The position numbers and the translations under genes were made by a program. Under the pieces are notes generated by a model. The model saw nothing but the letters and a program-made list of their open reading frames with translations. It did not search any database and had not been told where the DNA came from. Source: JARIHC01 sp035546975 (lineage in GTDB: Bacteria; Patescibacteriota; Saccharimonadia; Saccharimonadales; UBA4665). From it: a stretch of 33,125 nucleotides of DNA. Shown one piece after another: positions 7,499 to 15,515 of the stretch (its first letter is position 1; every line of letters starts with the position of its first letter). The stretch lies in NCBI GenBank assembly GCA_035546975.1, contig DASZVS010000006.1:1-33125 (forward strand). Reading direction: 5' to 3'.

Positions 7499-7829
7499 CC
7501 TTATTTTGTTGTCCGTCATATCGGCGGCAGTACTATTCATCATCTTGCTGGGTGTCTGCCGCCTGGGCTTTTTGTCACACCATGGTTACAGCCTGCAAAC
7601 AGGGTGGAAAACGCCAGCTGCGCAACCTGTAGGTGAATGCGACCGGATGCTTTCACATTCCGGTTTTCCGCTGACTTCCAGGCGGCCTGCCGATTCGGTT
7701 GACGATCCGTCCGGCTGCTTGGATGCGACGAATCCTTTAGCGCAAGCATTGAACGTAGCGCTCTGTTTCGCGGCAGCCAGCGTAGTCGCTGGCGGTATTG
7801 CTAACGTAATTCATAGACGACATGGCTAA
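7476..7829 (+). CDS. Small membrane protein with N- and C-terminal TM segments
   Basis: A 117-residue protein that I do not recognise. It has a hydrophobic helix at about 8-30 (SLILLSVISAAVLFIILLGV), a polar, probably extracellular middle with two cysteines (GECDRM and SGCLDA) that could form a disulfide, a second helix at about 89-110 (ALNVALCFAAASVVAGGIAN), and a short basic end (IHRRHG). It overlaps the previous gene by 23 bases and the next by 8, in different frames, so the three are translationally coupled. GGGGAG lies about 8 bases before the ATG. Confidence 0.65.
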   Translation: MAAERNASLILLSVISAAVLFIILLGVCRLGFLSHHGYSLQTGWKTPAAQPVGECDRMLSHSGFPLTSRRPADSVDDPSGCLDATNPLAQALNVALCFAAASVVAGGIANVIHRRHG

Positions 7830-8427
7830 TAAGCAGCAACAACTCGATAATATTAAGCAGAAGATCGTGGACGATAAAATAACGCCCAAGCTGGCGGCGG
7901 GCGCCACCCAATTGGTTTTTGGTGTAGGCAGCCCTGATGCCGATATCGTCTTCATAGGTGAGGCGCCGGGTAAAAACGAGGACTTGCAGGGTGAGCCATT
8001 TGTCGGAGCAGCGGGCAAGTTTCTGAACGAAATGCTGGAGATGATCGGTCTAGAGCGGAAAAATATTTATATTACTAACATAGTGAAATACCGGCCGCCG
8101 AATAACCGCGATCCGCTGCCCGAAGAGAAAAAAGTTTTTCTGCCGTATTTACAGAGCCAGCTAGAAGTAATTCAGCCTAAGCTTGTGGTGACGCTTGGGC
8201 GCCACAGTATGAATTGTTTCTTGCCGGACCTGCAAATAAGTAAGGTTCACGGGCAGCCGAAGCGTGTTAAACTACGCTTGAAAGAGAATGACACAGACAC
8301 TTTCGAAGTAGTTATATTGCCTTTATTTCATCCTGCCGCCGCGCTGTATAACGGAGATATGCGCCAGACGCTTATAGATGACTTTGCGCTTATCCCGGCA
8401 ATTTTAGAGAAAATTAAATTAACTTAA
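7822..8427 (+). CDS. Family-4-type uracil-DNA glycosylase lacking Fe-S cysteines
   Basis: A base-excision repair enzyme that removes uracil from DNA. Family-4 motifs are present: GEAPGKNEDLQGEPFVGAAG (from residue 46), IYITNIVKYRPPNNRDPLP, VVTLGRHSMNCF, and the motif containing the catalytic-site His, LFHPAAAL. Classical family-4 enzymes hold a 4Fe-4S cluster with four cysteines: an N-terminal C-x2-C, the Cys in 'KCRPP', and one about 15 residues later. Here the N-terminal pair is absent, KCRPP is KYRPP, and the fourth position is Phe in KKVFLPYL. The only cysteine is the unrelated one in MNCF. The fold must therefore do without the cluster. The protein is 201 residues and overlaps the upstream gene by 8 bases, in the pnp-rnj operon. 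Confidence 0.88.
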   Translation: MANKQQQLDNIKQKIVDDKITPKLAAGATQLVFGVGSPDADIVFIGEAPGKNEDLQGEPFVGAAGKFLNEMLEMIGLERKNIYITNIVKYRPPNNRDPLPEEKKVFLPYLQSQLEVIQPKLVVTLGRHSMNCFLPDLQISKVHGQPKRVKLRLKENDTDTFEVVILPLFHPAAALYNGDMRQTLIDDFALIPAILEKIKLT

Positions 8428-8454
8428 TTAAAAACTGCAAAGAAAGGAAATTCT

Positions 8455-10545
8455 ATGCAACCAGATAATAACGCTAAACCGAAGCGGCCTCCGAAAAAAT
8501 CGGACCAATCAGGTAAAAAACCAGTCCAAAGCGGGCAGAAGCGCCGCTCAAATAACAGTAAAAGCTCAGGCAATGGCAGCAAAGCTATTGCCAGCAACCT
8601 GACTACATCGCGCGGCCAAGCCGTGCGCGCCCAGAGGCGCAGCCAGCAGGATGCCCAGCGCATTGCCAACCAATACGTTGCGGCAGAGACCAATGCCAAG
8701 CCGGCACGGGCTAATGTCATCGATGACAGCCCGCGGCTTAAGATCGTCGGCCTCGGCGGCATGGATGGCGGCGGCTCCAAAAACATGATCCTCGTGGAGT
8801 ATATGGATGATGCAGTCATACTGGACTGCGGCAATGACCTCGGCGTTGACTTGCCGGGAATTAACTATGGCATTGCCGATACCGCCTATTTGGACCAGAT
8901 CAAGCACAAGCTTAAAGCGTATGTTATTACGCACGGCCACCTTGACCACATCGGCGGCCTGCCGCACATCGTACCTAAGTTTCCGGCGCCGATTTATGGC
9001 TCCCGGTTTACGATCGGCCGCGTCGAGGAAATTTTTGAAAACTTCGGATTGCCGATGCCGGAGGGCTTTGAATTAAAAACCGTGACAATGAATGAAAGCA
9101 CGCACGAGCGACTGAAAATTGGCGCATTTTTCGTGGAACTGGTGCGGGTAACGCACTCTATTCCGGGCAGTACGGTTATCGTACTGGATACGCCGGTAGG
9201 GCGCATCATTAATACCGGCGACTTTCGGCTCGATCCGAATCCTCTAGACCATGAACGTACTGATACTGAACGTTTGAAAGAATTAGGCAATGAAGGAGTT
9301 TTGGCGCTGCTCAGCGAATCGACCACTACTGAACGCCTGGGCCGCACGCCCAGTGAGTCGACCATCGAGCAGAGCTTTAAGGACATCATGGACCAGGCGC
9401 CGGGCCGCATTTTTGTCGGCTTGTTCTCAACGAACATGAACCGCGTACAGATGATCATTAACGCAGCAGTGCATCACGGCAAAAAGGTTGCCATGGACGG
9501 CCGCAGCATGGTGAGTACGCTGGAAATGGCAGTTCGCCATGGCTTCGTGAGGATCCCGAAGGGTACCTTCGTGCCGATTGCTTCCGCAGCTACCATGAAA
9601 GACCAAGATCTAGTGGTGGTTTGTACCGGTTCGCAGGGCGAACCGAGCTCCGCGCTGCAGCGAATGAGTAACGGCGAGCACCGCCACGTGAAGCTCAAAG
9701 AGCAGGATACCGTGATTCTCTCCAGCACGCCGATTCCGTATTCCGGTAATGATGCTTTGATCCGCACGATGGTTGACGACTTCCTTAAAAAAGGTGTCCA
9801 CGTCTTCCGCCATGAGACCCGCGAGTTAGACGGCATCGGCCCGCTGCACGTTTCAGGCCATGCTTCCAGAGACGAATACGCCGAGATGATAGAAATGACC
9901 AAGCCGAAATTCTTCGTTCCGATTTATGGCGACTACACTGCCAAGAAATACCATGTCGATCTGGCGATAGAGCACGGCATACCGCGCGCTAACACGCTGA
10001 ACGTTGGCAACGGCGAGGTAATTTCATTCACCAAGGACAAGATGGAGTTAGGCGGCGAAGTTCCGCACGGCACCATTCTCGTCGATCAGACCGGGGCTAT
10101 TGTCAGCCACATCGTCGTGAAAGACCGAGTGCTCTTGAGCGAGGAAGGGCTCGTAGCCGTAGTTCTGACCATTGACAAAAAGAACGGCACGCTCCTGACC
10201 AGCCCGGATATCATCAGTCGCGGCTTCATATATATGCGCGATAACGAAGAAATCATGAACGGTTTGCGCAATGAACTGAAGCGGGCCGTACAACAACGGT
10301 TTAAGCGCGTTGACCTGGACAGGTTCAAGGCAGAATTGAAAGACCATGTTACGCATTACTTGTTCGAACATACCCAACGCAGCCCGATTGTCATTCCGGT
10401 AGTCAACGTTATCGGCGGGAAGGGCGACACTAAAACGGTCCACCAGAACAAGACTAAATCAGCCGAAGAAGTTGCTGCCGAGCAGCAAAAACGCTTCCAG
10501 GAAATGCGCGCCCGCTTGCTTACGCAAGATGCTCGCATCGACTAA
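8455..10545 (+). CDS. rnj: Ribonuclease J
   Basis: A metallo-beta-lactamase/beta-CASP ribonuclease with 5'-3' exo- and endonuclease activity in bacteria that use RNase J for mRNA turnover. Residues 1-90 are a basic, Ser/Asn/Gln-rich, probably disordered extension absent from short homologues. Then come the catalytic domain with THGHLDHIGGLPHIV (first His about 160), VRVTHSIPGS, INTGDFRLDP, a beta-CASP domain with LLSESTTTER and MDGRSM, then PLHVSGHASRDEYAEMI, and the C-terminal domain (about 590-696). Length is 696 residues, against about 555 for B. subtilis RNase J1. AAGGAAA lies before the ATG, 28 bases after the UDG gene. It shares the operon with pnp, so 5'-3' and 3'-5' decay enzymes are probably co-expressed. 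Confidence 0.96.
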   Translation: MQPDNNAKPKRPPKKSDQSGKKPVQSGQKRRSNNSKSSGNGSKAIASNLTTSRGQAVRAQRRSQQDAQRIANQYVAAETNAKPARANVIDDSPRLKIVGLGGMDGGGSKNMILVEYMDDAVILDCGNDLGVDLPGINYGIADTAYLDQIKHKLKAYVITHGHLDHIGGLPHIVPKFPAPIYGSRFTIGRVEEIFENFGLPMPEGFELKTVTMNESTHERLKIGAFFVELVRVTHSIPGSTVIVLDTPVGRIINTGDFRLDPNPLDHERTDTERLKELGNEGVLALLSESTTTERLGRTPSESTIEQSFKDIMDQAPGRIFVGLFSTNMNRVQMIINAAVHHGKKVAMDGRSMVSTLEMAVRHGFVRIPKGTFVPIASAATMKDQDLVVVCTGSQGEPSSALQRMSNGEHRHVKLKEQDTVILSSTPIPYSGNDALIRTMVDDFLKKGVHVFRHETRELDGIGPLHVSGHASRDEYAEMIEMTKPKFFVPIYGDYTAKKYHVDLAIEHGIPRANTLNVGNGEVISFTKDKMELGGEVPHGTILVDQTGAIVSHIVVKDRVLLSEEGLVAVVLTIDKKNGTLLTSPDIISRGFIYMRDNEEIMNGLRNELKRAVQQRFKRVDLDRFKAELKDHVTHYLFEHTQRSPIVIPVVNVIGGKGDTKTVHQNKTKSAEEVAAEQQKRFQEMRARLLTQDARID

Positions 10546-10550
10546 AAATT

Positions 10551-11090
10551 TTAGGGCAGCTGCCGGACTCTCATCGTGGAGTGCGGTGCCTTGTTAGCAA
10601 TCATTGCCTGATTCCCATATGGACTGGCTGATCCTGCGGGTAATTCCCCGGGCTGTGCTTCGACGTAATGCGATCCTTTGAAAGTACGGATACTGCATGG
10701 ATTGCAAAAGGCGTAGGCTAGCTGGGACCGGCGCCGAATGGCCGAGGTCAGATCTTCCAGCATGCGCGGCCCAATATTCTGGCCTCGGTATTCTGGCCAG
10801 ACACAAAGCGTACCTACCCGCGTCATGTCGAATTCCTGATGAGGTTGTGGCTCGCTAGCGCCAACGTAGCCTATTAGCGTGTCGTATTTAAAGGCGACAC
10901 GGGCCAGCTGCCGCTCCAATATATTCTCCGGTTCCACCGGTACAATCTTCTCTGTTGCAGCACGCGCTTGCGTATACGCGGCTACCGAGTAGGCTATTTC
11001 CAGCTGCTTATCCGGTCCAAGCCCTTCAAAAGAGCGGATCTCGATACCGTTAATGTCGTCCCACGATTCAGATGTGAAAGGTTTATTCAT
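10551..11090 (-). CDS. GNAT-family N-acetyltransferase
   Basis: A 179-residue protein. The acetyl-CoA binding motif A is visible as VGTLCVWPEYRGQNIGPRML: strand beta-4, then R-G-Q-N-I-G, the Q/R-x-x-G-x-G/A pyrophosphate loop, then a helix. A preceding strand, FKYDTLIGYVGAS, and the following AYAFCNPCSIRTFKGSHYVEA, typical of the motif-B region, fit the fold. The substrate cannot be predicted. AGGAA lies 6 bases before the ATG. It is preceded by a promoter, a structured leader-like RNA and an intrinsic terminator (11114-11251), so expression might be controlled by attenuation. It converges on rnj with 5 bases between the stops. Confidence 0.8.
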   Translation of the reverse strand: MNKPFTSESWDDINGIEIRSFEGLGPDKQLEIAYSVAAYTQARAATEKIVPVEPENILERQLARVAFKYDTLIGYVGASEPQPHQEFDMTRVGTLCVWPEYRGQNIGPRMLEDLTSAIRRRSQLAYAFCNPCSIRTFKGSHYVEAQPGELPAGSASPYGNQAMIANKAPHSTMRVRQLP

Positions 11091-11113
11091 CGTAAGTTCC
11101 TGTTTAGCAATTT

Positions 11114-11142
11114 AAAAAACCCTCTTTTGGTATAAAAGAGGG
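11114..11142 (-). terminator. Intrinsic terminator upstream of the GNAT gene
   Basis: On the minus strand a 9-bp stem CCCTCTTTT/AAAAGAGGG (11142-11134 and 11128-11120) with the loop ATACC is followed directly by six T (11119-11114). It is a classical intrinsic terminator, oriented only for minus-strand transcripts. It lies only about 14 bases before the GNAT Shine-Dalgarno. Confidence 0.85.
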
Positions 11143-11217
11143 GGCGAGATAGTTAAAAGATTAGCTAGCCCCTAAGGGCGGCGACGTAAGCTTAAACTAT
11201 GGCTAATCCTGGACATT
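11114..11217 (-). ncRNA. Candidate structured RNA with possible pseudoknot (leader or sRNA)
   Basis: The predicted transcript of about 104 bases runs from the promoter at 11224-11251 to the terminator T-run. Two helices interlock in a-b-a'-b' order, an H-type pseudoknot. P1 is GATTAGC (11208-11202) with GCTAATC (11165-11159), extendable by one G-U and one A-U pair. P2 is ATAGTT (11200-11195) with AACTAT (11154-11149). Between them is a small hairpin GCCC-TTAG-GGGC (11179-11168). There is no open reading frame of note. It may be an attenuating leader or riboswitch for the GNAT gene, or a free small RNA. I recognise no known class. Confidence 0.45.
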
Positions 11218-11223
11218 AAGCCT

Positions 11224-11251
11224 AATGTACCATAAATTATTGAATTATCAA
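11224..11251 (-). promoter_or_regulatory. Promoter of the candidate RNA / GNAT unit
   Basis: On the minus strand: -35 TTGATA (11251-11246), a 16-base spacer and -10 TACATT (11229-11224) preceded by TGG, an extended -10. Transcription is predicted from about 11217. Confidence 0.6.
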
Positions 11252-11295
11252 ATAGCTATTATTTTGAACATGCGTGGCGAAAGCCAAAAATTAAC

Positions 11296-12888
11296 TTAGC
11301 GGTGCTGCTTAATAATATGCTTCGTCGATAGGGGAGGAGCTTGGTAGACGGTACGCTTACTAACGGTTTTTCCATTCCGGCGAACAATATCCACTTGGGA
11401 GCAAGCAGGCTTTCGTACTGGACCAGTAGTTGCTGGGGTGGATGATTCGCAGGCTTTTTGGCCATCGAATCCCCATATATTGCCCGGATCATTACCCGAA
11501 AGGTCAATTTGTGCGCTGCTTACAAACGGGATACCGAGGCTGATCGTTTGGGATACATCGGCGCCACGGTTAGTGCCGTCGTCGATACTTTCCCAAACTA
11601 GGTCGACCAGCAGGGGTCGTGGCGTATGTCCGTCGCCGTGGCAATTTTCTCCCGATACGTTAACAAATAATGCGCCAGCAAGTAGCAGTCCGCCGATGCT
11701 GCCGGCAATAACATTCGGCAACCGGCGAGACCAGGCGCCCGGTTCGTAGCTAAGCCGGTCGATTCGCAATGGCAATTCGGAATTGCCACCAGAAACTATT
11801 TCCGGACGCGTATCCGTTGCTGGCTCAGCATTTATTGGGGACTCGTCCGGCGATGTGCTGTCAATTGGTTCGTCGTCTAACTGCGCTTCGTCGTTACCTT
11901 TCTTGCCCCGTCGTATGAAAGGTACTGGTATGAGTATAGGCAACGGCAGGGGTAATGGTTCTTTCTGGTGATGTGAATGAGTATGGATGGCGGTTATGTC
12001 GTAGCGCATGCAGTACTTTTTCTCTACAATGATGTCTTTACTGCGCTCGGCATAAGTCACGTGGACGTTAACTTTTCTAGCGCTGCCTAGCAGCCGAGAC
12101 AATAGTTCCCGGTCTGATTCCGGCACGCCAGCCTGGCCAGTGTTCCAAGCATCAACCAGCTGTTTTGCATCACTATAACCTGCTTTGCGGGCTAGCTTGT
12201 CAATTTTGGCGGCTTGGGCTTGCGTCAAATCCTGTTCGACAGGATTGCCGTAACTGAAAGAAATTTCCGGCGCTGCTTTAGCTAATTCCGGATTTTCGTT
12301 CATAGCCTGGCGAAGGTCTTCTTCAACGGTGGAAGCGCGTTTTTGAGCCAGACGTGCATTTTTTTCACTAGGCGTAGTAAGCCCACCATCCGGACCATTA
12401 TCTTCTGCCGATGCGTAGCCAGTGATTTTTATACTCCGAACGTCATAGCCAAGCTTGACGTTTCCTGCTATATCACTGACTATTGCATCGAGTTCATGAG
12501 GGTTCGTATATTCTCCGGCCTGTGGGTCATGGCTGAAATCGCGGGCATATTTTTGGCTGCCTTTATCGAGGTAAAAGTTTGATGGTGGCGGTGCGGATAC
12601 CGATCGCTCGCGGCGCACTATAGTATGGTGGCGCGTGTAGCGGCTTTCGGTGCTTGTCTGATAATTCGTTCCTATGTCAGGCGTTAAAAATTCTTTGACT
12701 GCTTCCGGTGCCGAACCCTCAGGGAAGTCTATTTCGTGCAAAGCCACGCTGGCACCTATGGTGGCGACCGCTGACACGGCTAGAGTGGCAGGCCAATTGA
12801 TTCGCTCCCGAATAAATCTTAAAATGCCGCCGGATTGCTCTGGTGTCTCTGGGGGCGTCGGGGCTGAAGAATGGTTAATCTCTGACAT
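11296..12888 (-). CDS. OmpA-like-domain multi-pass membrane protein
   Basis: A 530-residue protein. It has a cytoplasmic N-terminus, TM1 about 32-50, then a long external region containing an OmpA/MotB C-like domain (about 135-280), with IKITGYASAEDNG followed by SEKNARLAQKRASTVEEDL, the usual 'GyaS.eG...N..Ls..RA..V' pattern, and VNVHVTYAERSKDI. Such domains bind peptidoglycan. A Pro-Leu-rich hydrophobic stretch (311-325) followed by RRGKKG could be TM2. Next come an acidic probably cytoplasmic linker, TM3 (about 391-411), and an external C-terminus with several cysteines. This is probably an envelope-anchoring protein of a monoderm-like cell. Internal cysteines and topology are inferred from sequence only. 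Transcribed divergently from ftsK. Confidence 0.75.
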   Translation of the reverse strand: MSEINHSSAPTPPETPEQSGGILRFIRERINWPATLAVSAVATIGASVALHEIDFPEGSAPEAVKEFLTPDIGTNYQTSTESRYTRHHTIVRRERSVSAPPPSNFYLDKGSQKYARDFSHDPQAGEYTNPHELDAIVSDIAGNVKLGYDVRSIKITGYASAEDNGPDGGLTTPSEKNARLAQKRASTVEEDLRQAMNENPELAKAAPEISFSYGNPVEQDLTQAQAAKIDKLARKAGYSDAKQLVDAWNTGQAGVPESDRELLSRLLGSARKVNVHVTYAERSKDIIVEKKYCMRYDITAIHTHSHHQKEPLPLPLPILIPVPFIRRGKKGNDEAQLDDEPIDSTSPDESPINAEPATDTRPEIVSGGNSELPLRIDRLSYEPGAWSRRLPNVIAGSIGGLLLAGALFVNVSGENCHGDGHTPRPLLVDLVWESIDDGTNRGADVSQTISLGIPFVSSAQIDLSGNDPGNIWGFDGQKACESSTPATTGPVRKPACSQVDIVRRNGKTVSKRTVYQAPPLSTKHIIKQHR

Positions 12889-12928
12889 GTATACACTTTA
12901 TCGGACCCACCTCTGAAATAATTACCAT

Positions 12929-12957
12929 ATTCTAGCATGATATTACTAAATCTGCAA
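12929..12957 (-). promoter_or_regulatory. Promoter of the OmpA-like gene
   Basis: On the minus strand: -35 TTGCAG (12957-12952), a 17-base spacer and -10 TAGAAT (12934-12929), preceded by TGC (extended -10). The leader to the ATG at 12888 is about 33 bases and has no well-placed Shine-Dalgarno. Confidence 0.6.
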
Positions 12958-12967
12958 TACTGGTGCA

Positions 12968-12996
12968 TTGACTAAAGTTGTAAAAATTGCTATAAT
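12968..12996 (+). promoter_or_regulatory. ftsK promoter P1
   Basis: -35 TTGACT (12968-12973), 17-base spacer, perfect -10 TATAAT (12991-12996) with a TGC extension. The start is at about 13003, giving a leader of about 40 bases. One of the strongest promoters in the window by consensus. Confidence 0.75.
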
Positions 12997-13028
12997 ATAA
13001 ATCCAAGTCTAAGAATAAGGGTAATAAC

Positions 13029-13037
13029 TGGTATAAT
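13029..13037 (+). promoter_or_regulatory. ftsK promoter P2, leaderless
   Basis: Extended -10 TGGTATAAT (hexamer 13032-13037). It ends 8 bases before the ATG at 13045, so a second transcript would begin at the start codon. There is no Shine-Dalgarno in front of ftsK for the longer P1 transcript. Confidence 0.6.
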
Positions 13038-13044
13038 TATAGAA

Positions 13045-15249
13045 ATGGCACAAAAGAAAAAAACAGTTAAAAAGAAGGGTACCCGCACGGCTGCGAAGGC
13101 CGTGCGGACAGAGCCGTCACCGTTTTGGGCGCTTTCCGGCGCCATCGGCCTGATACTACTGGCATTTTTGCTGTTGCTTGGCGGCTTTGGCGTAGGCGGC
13201 CCGCTGCCAGTCAATCTTTTCCATGGCGCTTACTGGCTTTTGGGTTGGGCGGCATATCTCACTCCTGTTGCGCTTGCATACTGGGGGTATCATAAATTCG
13301 CTGCCGAAGACCGTAAAATCCCGCTTGAGAAACTTGCCGGCATGCTCTCCGTATTACTTTTTGCCAGCTGCTGGGCGTACGTGTCCTTTGCTTCCAAGGT
13401 TGGCGATAGCTGGCAAGACGGGCACGGCGGTGAAGTCGGTATGGCCATCGGTAATGTCGTCCTAACAGCGTTGGATAAAGTGCCGGCATCGCTAGTATTC
13501 CTCGTCTTTACGGTTCTGGCCGTATTTTTTGCTTTCGGTATATCGCCGAAGGTCCTGCTCAAGTTAGCGGACTTCTTCAAACGGCCTGAGGGCGAAGAGG
13601 ATTCAGATCTAGCAACTCTAAAGGCCAAAGCAGCCGAACAACCGAACTTCAAACTAAATGAAGGCGTACCGGTTGAACACCACAAGGGTGAACCGCAACC
13701 GGCACGCCTGACCACGCTTAAAAATACTGCCGAGAAATTAGCTGGAACCGAGAATCACCAAGCGCTTACTACGGCCAGTGATCCTGATTGGCAATTTCCT
13801 AGTATCGACCTGTTGAACCAGAAACAGGATAAGGCCGATGCCGGTGATGTGAATGCCAACGCCCAAGCTATCCATGATACGTTTTCCAACTTTAACATTG
13901 ACGTTGAGATGGAGGGGGCAAATATCGGGCCTCGTGTGACGCAATACACGCTCAAACCGCCGACAGGTGTAAAACTTACAAAAATCACCGCCCTGGAAAA
14001 CAATTTAGCGCTTGACCTGGCTGCCCATAGCATACGCATGGAGGCACCGATTCCAGGCAAACGCGCTGTTGGTATTGAGGTGCCAAACGTTAAGTCCGCT
14101 ACCGTCCGCTTGAGCTCAATCTTGTTGTCTTCGGAATGGCAAAAGATGACCAGCCCGCTCAGTTTTGCTATCGGCAAGGATATCTCGGGAACGCCGGTTG
14201 TAGCCGATTTGGCGAAGATGCCGCACCTTTTGGTGGCCGGCCAAACGGGTTCCGGTAAGTCGGTTATGATCAATGATATTCTTACCAGTTTGCTCTACCG
14301 CAATTCTCCGGCTGATCTCAAACTGATTCTCGTAGATCCGAAGCAGGTCGAGCTGAAGCCGTATGACGACATCCCGCATCTATTAACGCCGGTACTTACC
14401 GAGCCGGAAAAGTGCATCAGTGCGCTTAAGTGGGCAGTGGCCGAGATGGAGCGCCGCTACCGCACTCTGGCCGATGAGCGGAAGCGCAGCATTATTGAGT
14501 ACAATAACCTCAAAAAAGAAGAAGGCATGCCATACATCGTTATTGTTATTGATGAGCTGGCCGATCTTATGATGATGGCGGCCCGGGATGTTGAGGCACT
14601 GATTGTCCGCATTGCCCAGAAGGCTCGTGCCGTTGGCATACACCTCGTTCTGGCAACGCAGCGGCCTTCCGTAGACGTCATTACCGGACTTATTAAAGCA
14701 AACGTACCGGCCCGTATTGCCTTTACGACAGCTTCGCAGGTGGATTCACGCACAATCATCGATCAAATAGGCGCTGAAAAGTTACTGGGGCAAGGTGATA
14801 TGCTGCTTTTGACTGCCGATATGCCGAAACCGAAACGCGTGCAGGGAGCGTTTATCGATGAGCCGGAAACAGCCAAGGTTACTGACTTTATCCGTATGCA
14901 GCGGCCGCCGCAATATGACGACGAAGTCGTGTCTCAGCCGGTTCAGATCGGTAAAGGCGGTGTGGTTTCTAGTGGTAGTAGCGACGCTGAAGATGATATG
15001 TGGAAGGACGCCGTGCAGGTTGTCATAGAGAACCGAAAGGCTAGTACCAGCTTGCTGCAACGGCGGTTGCGCATCGGCTATGGACGGGCTGCCCGCTTGA
15101 TCGAAACAATGGAAGAACAGGGAATCGTAGGCCAGGCTGACGGCTCACGGCCGCGAGAGGTGCTTGTTAATTCACTTGATGAAGTCTTTGGCGGCTCAGG
15201 TGCAAGTGAGGCCGATGCCGCACTTGATGAAAACTTTCCCGAAGCATAA
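13045..15249 (+). CDS. ftsK: DNA translocase FtsK/SpoIIIE
   Basis: A membrane-anchored hexameric ATPase that pumps chromosomal DNA through the closing septum. The 734 residues comprise a basic N-terminus, four membrane helices (about 28-50, 56-80, 95-115, 145-170), a short linker, and the alpha/beta motor (about 230-640) with Walker A GQTGSGKSV (K405) and Walker B IVIVIDELADLMM (D503-E504). ILVDPKQVELKPYDDIPHLL and HLVLATQRPSVDVITGLIKAN are family signatures. The C-terminal winged-helix gamma domain (about 650-734) carries LLQRRLRIGYGRAARLIETMEEQGIVG, which reads KOPS/SRS-type orientation sequences. The linker is short compared with the 1300-residue E. coli protein and close to SpoIIIE size. 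It stands alone with its own two promoters. Confidence 0.96.
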   Translation: MAQKKKTVKKKGTRTAAKAVRTEPSPFWALSGAIGLILLAFLLLLGGFGVGGPLPVNLFHGAYWLLGWAAYLTPVALAYWGYHKFAAEDRKIPLEKLAGMLSVLLFASCWAYVSFASKVGDSWQDGHGGEVGMAIGNVVLTALDKVPASLVFLVFTVLAVFFAFGISPKVLLKLADFFKRPEGEEDSDLATLKAKAAEQPNFKLNEGVPVEHHKGEPQPARLTTLKNTAEKLAGTENHQALTTASDPDWQFPSIDLLNQKQDKADAGDVNANAQAIHDTFSNFNIDVEMEGANIGPRVTQYTLKPPTGVKLTKITALENNLALDLAAHSIRMEAPIPGKRAVGIEVPNVKSATVRLSSILLSSEWQKMTSPLSFAIGKDISGTPVVADLAKMPHLLVAGQTGSGKSVMINDILTSLLYRNSPADLKLILVDPKQVELKPYDDIPHLLTPVLTEPEKCISALKWAVAEMERRYRTLADERKRSIIEYNNLKKEEGMPYIVIVIDELADLMMMAARDVEALIVRIAQKARAVGIHLVLATQRPSVDVITGLIKANVPARIAFTTASQVDSRTIIDQIGAEKLLGQGDMLLLTADMPKPKRVQGAFIDEPETAKVTDFIRMQRPPQYDDEVVSQPVQIGKGGVVSSGSSDAEDDMWKDAVQVVIENRKASTSLLQRRLRIGYGRAARLIETMEEQGIVGQADGSRPREVLVNSLDEVFGGSGASEADAALDENFPEA

Positions 15250-15257
15250 ACCAATTC

Positions 15258-15470
15258 CTACAATGCCGGAAGCACGTACGATGCTACCATAAGCGCAAAA
15301 GCGGTGACGCATATAACAGCAACTGCAATAAATACGATTGTACCTATTCCCGCCGCATCTTTAAGGGCGCTCTTTTGAGATTTTTTGGATCGTGCCAGCC
15401 GTATTATCAGATAAAATACGGCAGCTGCGAGGAGCCCGATTAACGCAAAGAACTTAAGGAAAATCAGCAT
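15258..15470 (-). CDS. Small membrane protein, two TM segments
   Basis: A 70-residue protein with two hydrophobic helices (about 2-24 and 44-67) joined by a basic cytoplasmic loop (RLARSKKSQKSALKDAAG), so both ends face outside. I do not recognise the family. It is convergent with ftsK, with 8 bases between the stops. AAGG lies just before the ATG, and a TACGAT hexamer ends about 9 bases upstream, so the transcript leader would be very short. Length and composition are those of a real small membrane gene, but support is modest. Confidence 0.6.
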   Translation of the reverse strand: MLIFLKFFALIGLLAAAVFYLIIRLARSKKSQKSALKDAAGIGTIVFIAVAVICVTAFALMVASYVLPAL

Positions 15471-15515
15471 AGCCTTATCGTAACACGGGGGTGAGAGCTT
15501 GATTAAACGAGCTTC

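Noticed and set aside
11120..11142. Hairpin read as a plus-strand terminator
   Set aside because: The T-run exists only on the minus strand; on the plus strand the hairpin is followed by GGCGAG.
11114..11217. ZTP, T-box or tmRNA identity for the candidate RNA
   Set aside because: The conserved ZTP CCGCCUGGGC, the T-box GGUGGNACCGCG and tmRNA tRNA-like ends are not found; only superficial resemblance (CCGCCC).
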